In this document: positions 6,049-7,705 of the stretch, in pieces
Layout: each line of letters opens with the position of its first letter
Numbering within the stretch: position 1 is the first letter of the stretch
NCBI GenBank assembly: GCA_035293565.1
Contig: DATGMP010000029.1
Coordinates: 1-7,705, forward strand
Direction: 5' to 3'
DNA length: 7,705 bases
Origin: DATGMP01 sp035293565
GTDB lineage: Bacteria; Pseudomonadota; Alphaproteobacteria; BOG-932; Roseiterribacteraceae
The notes under the pieces: model-generated
Database searches by the model: none
What the model saw: only the letters and a program-made list of their open reading frames with translations
What the model was told of the DNA's origin: nothing
Program-made: the position numbers and the translations under genes

Positions 6049-6668
6049 CCAATCGGCCTCGGTGAAGCGCAGTCGTTCGGTGCCGAGAGGCTGACCATGA
6101 TTGGCTTGTGATCGGAACCGGCGGCCACCAACGCCTCGGAATGATCGCAACGCAGGCCGCGGATGAAGCAGCGGTCGAGGCGCAACCCGATCATGTTGAC
6201 CATGGCGTGCGTGGACTGGCGGGGCCCGACATCGTGGAACCCTGGAAGCAGGGGTGGACCGACAAGATTGCAATCGCCGAGCACGGCCGCGCGCTCGGGC
6301 AGAATTTCCGCGATCCGCCGGAGCTGTCGTCGGTTCAGGACCTGGCCGTGAGAGAGGTGGACATTCGCGACTGCGAAGTCCCGCAACCGGATGATTTGGC
6401 AAATGCGCTTTACGACGACGCCCGGCTGCAGAGTGAGTCGAGACGGCGCCTCCTCAAAGGCCGTAGGGCTCCAGGCGGCGAGGCCGTGGGTGCGGCCAGG
6501 CAGCGGATCCCTCGAATAATGTCCCCCAATGCGTGTCGGCAGATCGTCGACCCGATCAGTCGTCTCCTGCATCAGCAGCAGATCTGGCTCGTGATGAACG
6601 ATCAGCCGCTCAATGTCGTCGAGCGTGGCACCGGAGCGATGGTAGAGATTCCAGCTGACGATCTTCAT
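6045..6668 (-). CDS. Endonuclease/exonuclease/phosphatase (EEP) family protein, YbhP-like
   Basis: The protein has 207 residues from the ATG at 6668. The frame is open further upstream, but this ATG overlaps the PLD gene stop as ATGA and opens MKIVSWNLYHR, the typical first strand of the fold. EEP proteins are metal-dependent phosphodiesterases that include exonuclease III, inositol phosphatases and sphingomyelinases. The metal and catalytic positions are present: Asn7 (SWN), Glu35 (LMQET), His104 (NVHLSH), Asp132 and Asn134 in GDCN (usually GDFN), Asp165 in RLDR, and Asp186-His187 in SDHKPI. The protein is short for the family, with compact loops and a low-complexity C-terminal tail. E. coli ybhP, an EEP gene, lies beside clsB, so a lipid-linked phosphoesterase is a better guess than DNA repair; no direct evidence shows the substrate. 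No signal peptide is apparent. Confidence 0.85.
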   Translation of the reverse strand: MKIVSWNLYHRSGATLDDIERLIVHHEPDLLLMQETTDRVDDLPTRIGGHYSRDPLPGRTHGLAAWSPTAFEEAPSRLTLQPGVVVKRICQIIRLRDFAVANVHLSHGQVLNRRQLRRIAEILPERAAVLGDCNLVGPPLLPGFHDVGPRQSTHAMVNMIGLRLDRCFIRGLRCDHSEALVAAGSDHKPIMVSLSAPNDCASPRPIG

Positions 6669-7705
6669 GGCTCGTCCGACCGCCGCAGCCGCCAGGCGCG
6701 CGCGAGGAGCGTGGCTCCGACCCAAATCGCCATCGCCGCCGCCGGATAGGCGATCAAATCGGGCATCAACAGAGCCGCTGCCGCGAACGCCATTGCGATG
6801 GCGCCGGCTACGGCCAGGACCCGGCTCTCGGAAGAATCGAGATGCCGGTGCCGCGCGATCGCAGCGTTCGCGGAACTTCCGATGCCGACCGCGCCGGCGA
6901 CGAGCCGGCTGGCCTGCGCCTTGCGTGTACCCCGCGCGGGACGTTCGCCTTCCGGGCTCGAAGGTGTGACACGACGCGACCGGAGCATGATCTCCGTCGC
7001 GTTGCCCAGATCGTTCTCGAACATGGCGGCCATTTCAGCTGCGAGGCGCGGATCCGTGGTCGTCACGTCGAGTTCGCGATTGGCGATCCAGCTCGCGAGA
7101 TTCGAGTTGCTGGAGCCTATGCGCGCCAATCGACCATCCGCGACCGCGGTCTTCGCGTGCAGCATCGGGCCGTTCCATTCGAAGATGCGCACGCCGGCTT
7201 CCAACAGTGCGCGATATCCCGCGCGCGACAGCTCCTGGATTACAGGAATGTCGCTCGATCCCGGCACCAGCAAACGGACGTCGACCCCGTTTCGCGCCGC
7301 GCCAGTCAAGGCTCTGACATAGCCGGTCGAGGCGACGAAATACGCGTCCGTCAGCCAAAGAGATTCTTCGACGATCTCGGCAAGGAGCTGTTGTAGACGG
7401 TATAAGCCCATGCTCTCGGGCTTCCCGGCGATGACCAGCACGTCGTGCTCACCTGCGTGCTCGTCCGAATCGGGACGCGGAGCGTCATCATTCGGAATGG
7501 GAGGTCCCGTCGAAGCCCAGCTATCGGCGAACGCCATATCGAGATCGCGAACCGCCGGTCCCCTAATCTCAACTGCCGTATCTCGCCACGGAGCAATACC
7601 GTGCTCGGGATCGCCCTTCCACTCATGGCCGATGCAGAGGCCGCCGGTAAAGCCGACCGTTCCGTCGACACAGAGGATTTTGCGATGGTCGCGGCTGAGC
7701 CAGCC
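6665..7705 (-). CDS. Phospholipase D-superfamily protein, cardiolipin synthase-like, with C-terminal membrane segments (5' end outside window)
   Basis: The frame is open to the right edge of the window, so the N-terminus is missing; 346 residues are visible. An internal ATG at 7537 would cut off the first HKD motif and is not the start. Both phosphatidyl-transfer motifs are present: HRKILCVD (visible residues 7-14) followed by GTVGFTGGLCIG, and HAKTAVAD (183-190) followed by GRLARIGSSNSNLASW. WRDTAVEIRGPAVRDLDMAFADSW between them is typical of bacterial cardiolipin synthases. After about residue 240 comes a Ser/Arg-rich linker and then two hydrophobic stretches (about 296-318 and 318-337) ending in RAWRLRRS. 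Most Cls proteins have no C-terminal membrane hairpin; the ClsA type carries its helices at the N-terminus. The two His residues should form the active site for transfer between phospholipids at the inner membrane. The stop codon overlaps the EEP start, so the two genes are translationally coupled. Confidence 0.88.
   Translation of the reverse strand, partial: GWLSRDHRKILCVDGTVGFTGGLCIGHEWKGDPEHGIAPWRDTAVEIRGPAVRDLDMAFADSWASTGPPIPNDDAPRPDSDEHAGEHDVLVIAGKPESMGLYRLQQLLAEIVEESLWLTDAYFVASTGYVRALTGAARNGVDVRLLVPGSSDIPVIQELSRAGYRALLEAGVRIFEWNGPMLHAKTAVADGRLARIGSSNSNLASWIANRELDVTTTDPRLAAEMAAMFENDLGNATEIMLRSRRVTPSSPEGERPARGTRKAQASRLVAGAVGIGSSANAAIARHRHLDSSESRVLAVAGAIAMAFAAAALLMPDLIAYPAAAMAIWVGATLLARAWRLRRSDEP

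Noticed and set aside
5926..6402. Minus-strand frame of 158 codons running through the EEP gene
   Set aside because: Most of it is the wrong frame of the EEP gene. Only its last part, after about 6048, was kept, as the first half of the small broken gene.
6842..7396. Plus-strand open frames opposite the PLD gene
   Set aside because: The minus strand encodes the second HKD motif and flanking conserved segments; these frames are antisense shadows.

Overview
The window is GC-rich DNA with strong G/C preference at third codon positions. It looks like an environmental proteobacterium, most likely an alphaproteobacterium; this is inferred from composition and the look of the proteins, and no rRNA or other taxonomic marker is present. 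It is densely coding. No tRNA, rRNA, CRISPR array, transposase or insertion sequence was seen. Both ends cut through genes.

Left block, plus strand (1-2835). The 3' part of an MTA/SAH nucleosidase gene is followed 14 bases later by a small SnoaL/NTF2-fold protein. A 148-base gap with three successive inverted repeats comes next, then a 562-residue FAD flavoprotein of the 3-ketosteroid-delta-1-dehydrogenase / fumarate-reductase-flavoprotein superfamily. The flavoprotein plus a SnoaL protein carrying a BaiE-like Tyr-Asp-His arrangement suggests, by inference only, dehydrogenation and dehydration or isomerisation of a cyclic, steroid-like or terpenoid substrate.

Middle block, minus strand (4946 to 2843). 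An isochorismatase-family cysteine hydrolase and an amidase-signature enzyme lie 7 bases apart and probably form a two-gene amide/ureide hydrolysis operon. They converge on the flavoprotein gene with only 7 bases between the stop codons. An imperfect 27-base palindrome lies upstream of the hydrolase start.

Right block, minus strand (7705 to 5072). A phospholipase-D superfamily (cardiolipin-synthase-like) gene with both HKD motifs and an unusual C-terminal membrane domain overlaps, by ATGA, an endonuclease/exonuclease/phosphatase-family gene. A decayed or frameshifted small gene follows, then a DedA membrane protein. The pairing resembles the E. coli clsB-ybhP arrangement, with DedA in place of the ybhN-type membrane protein, so the block reads as a membrane phospholipid unit.

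No clearly new system was recognised. The points most worth checking are the broken small gene between the EEP and DedA genes, the composition of the lipid cluster, the membrane tail on the PLD protein, and the structured gap before the flavoprotein.
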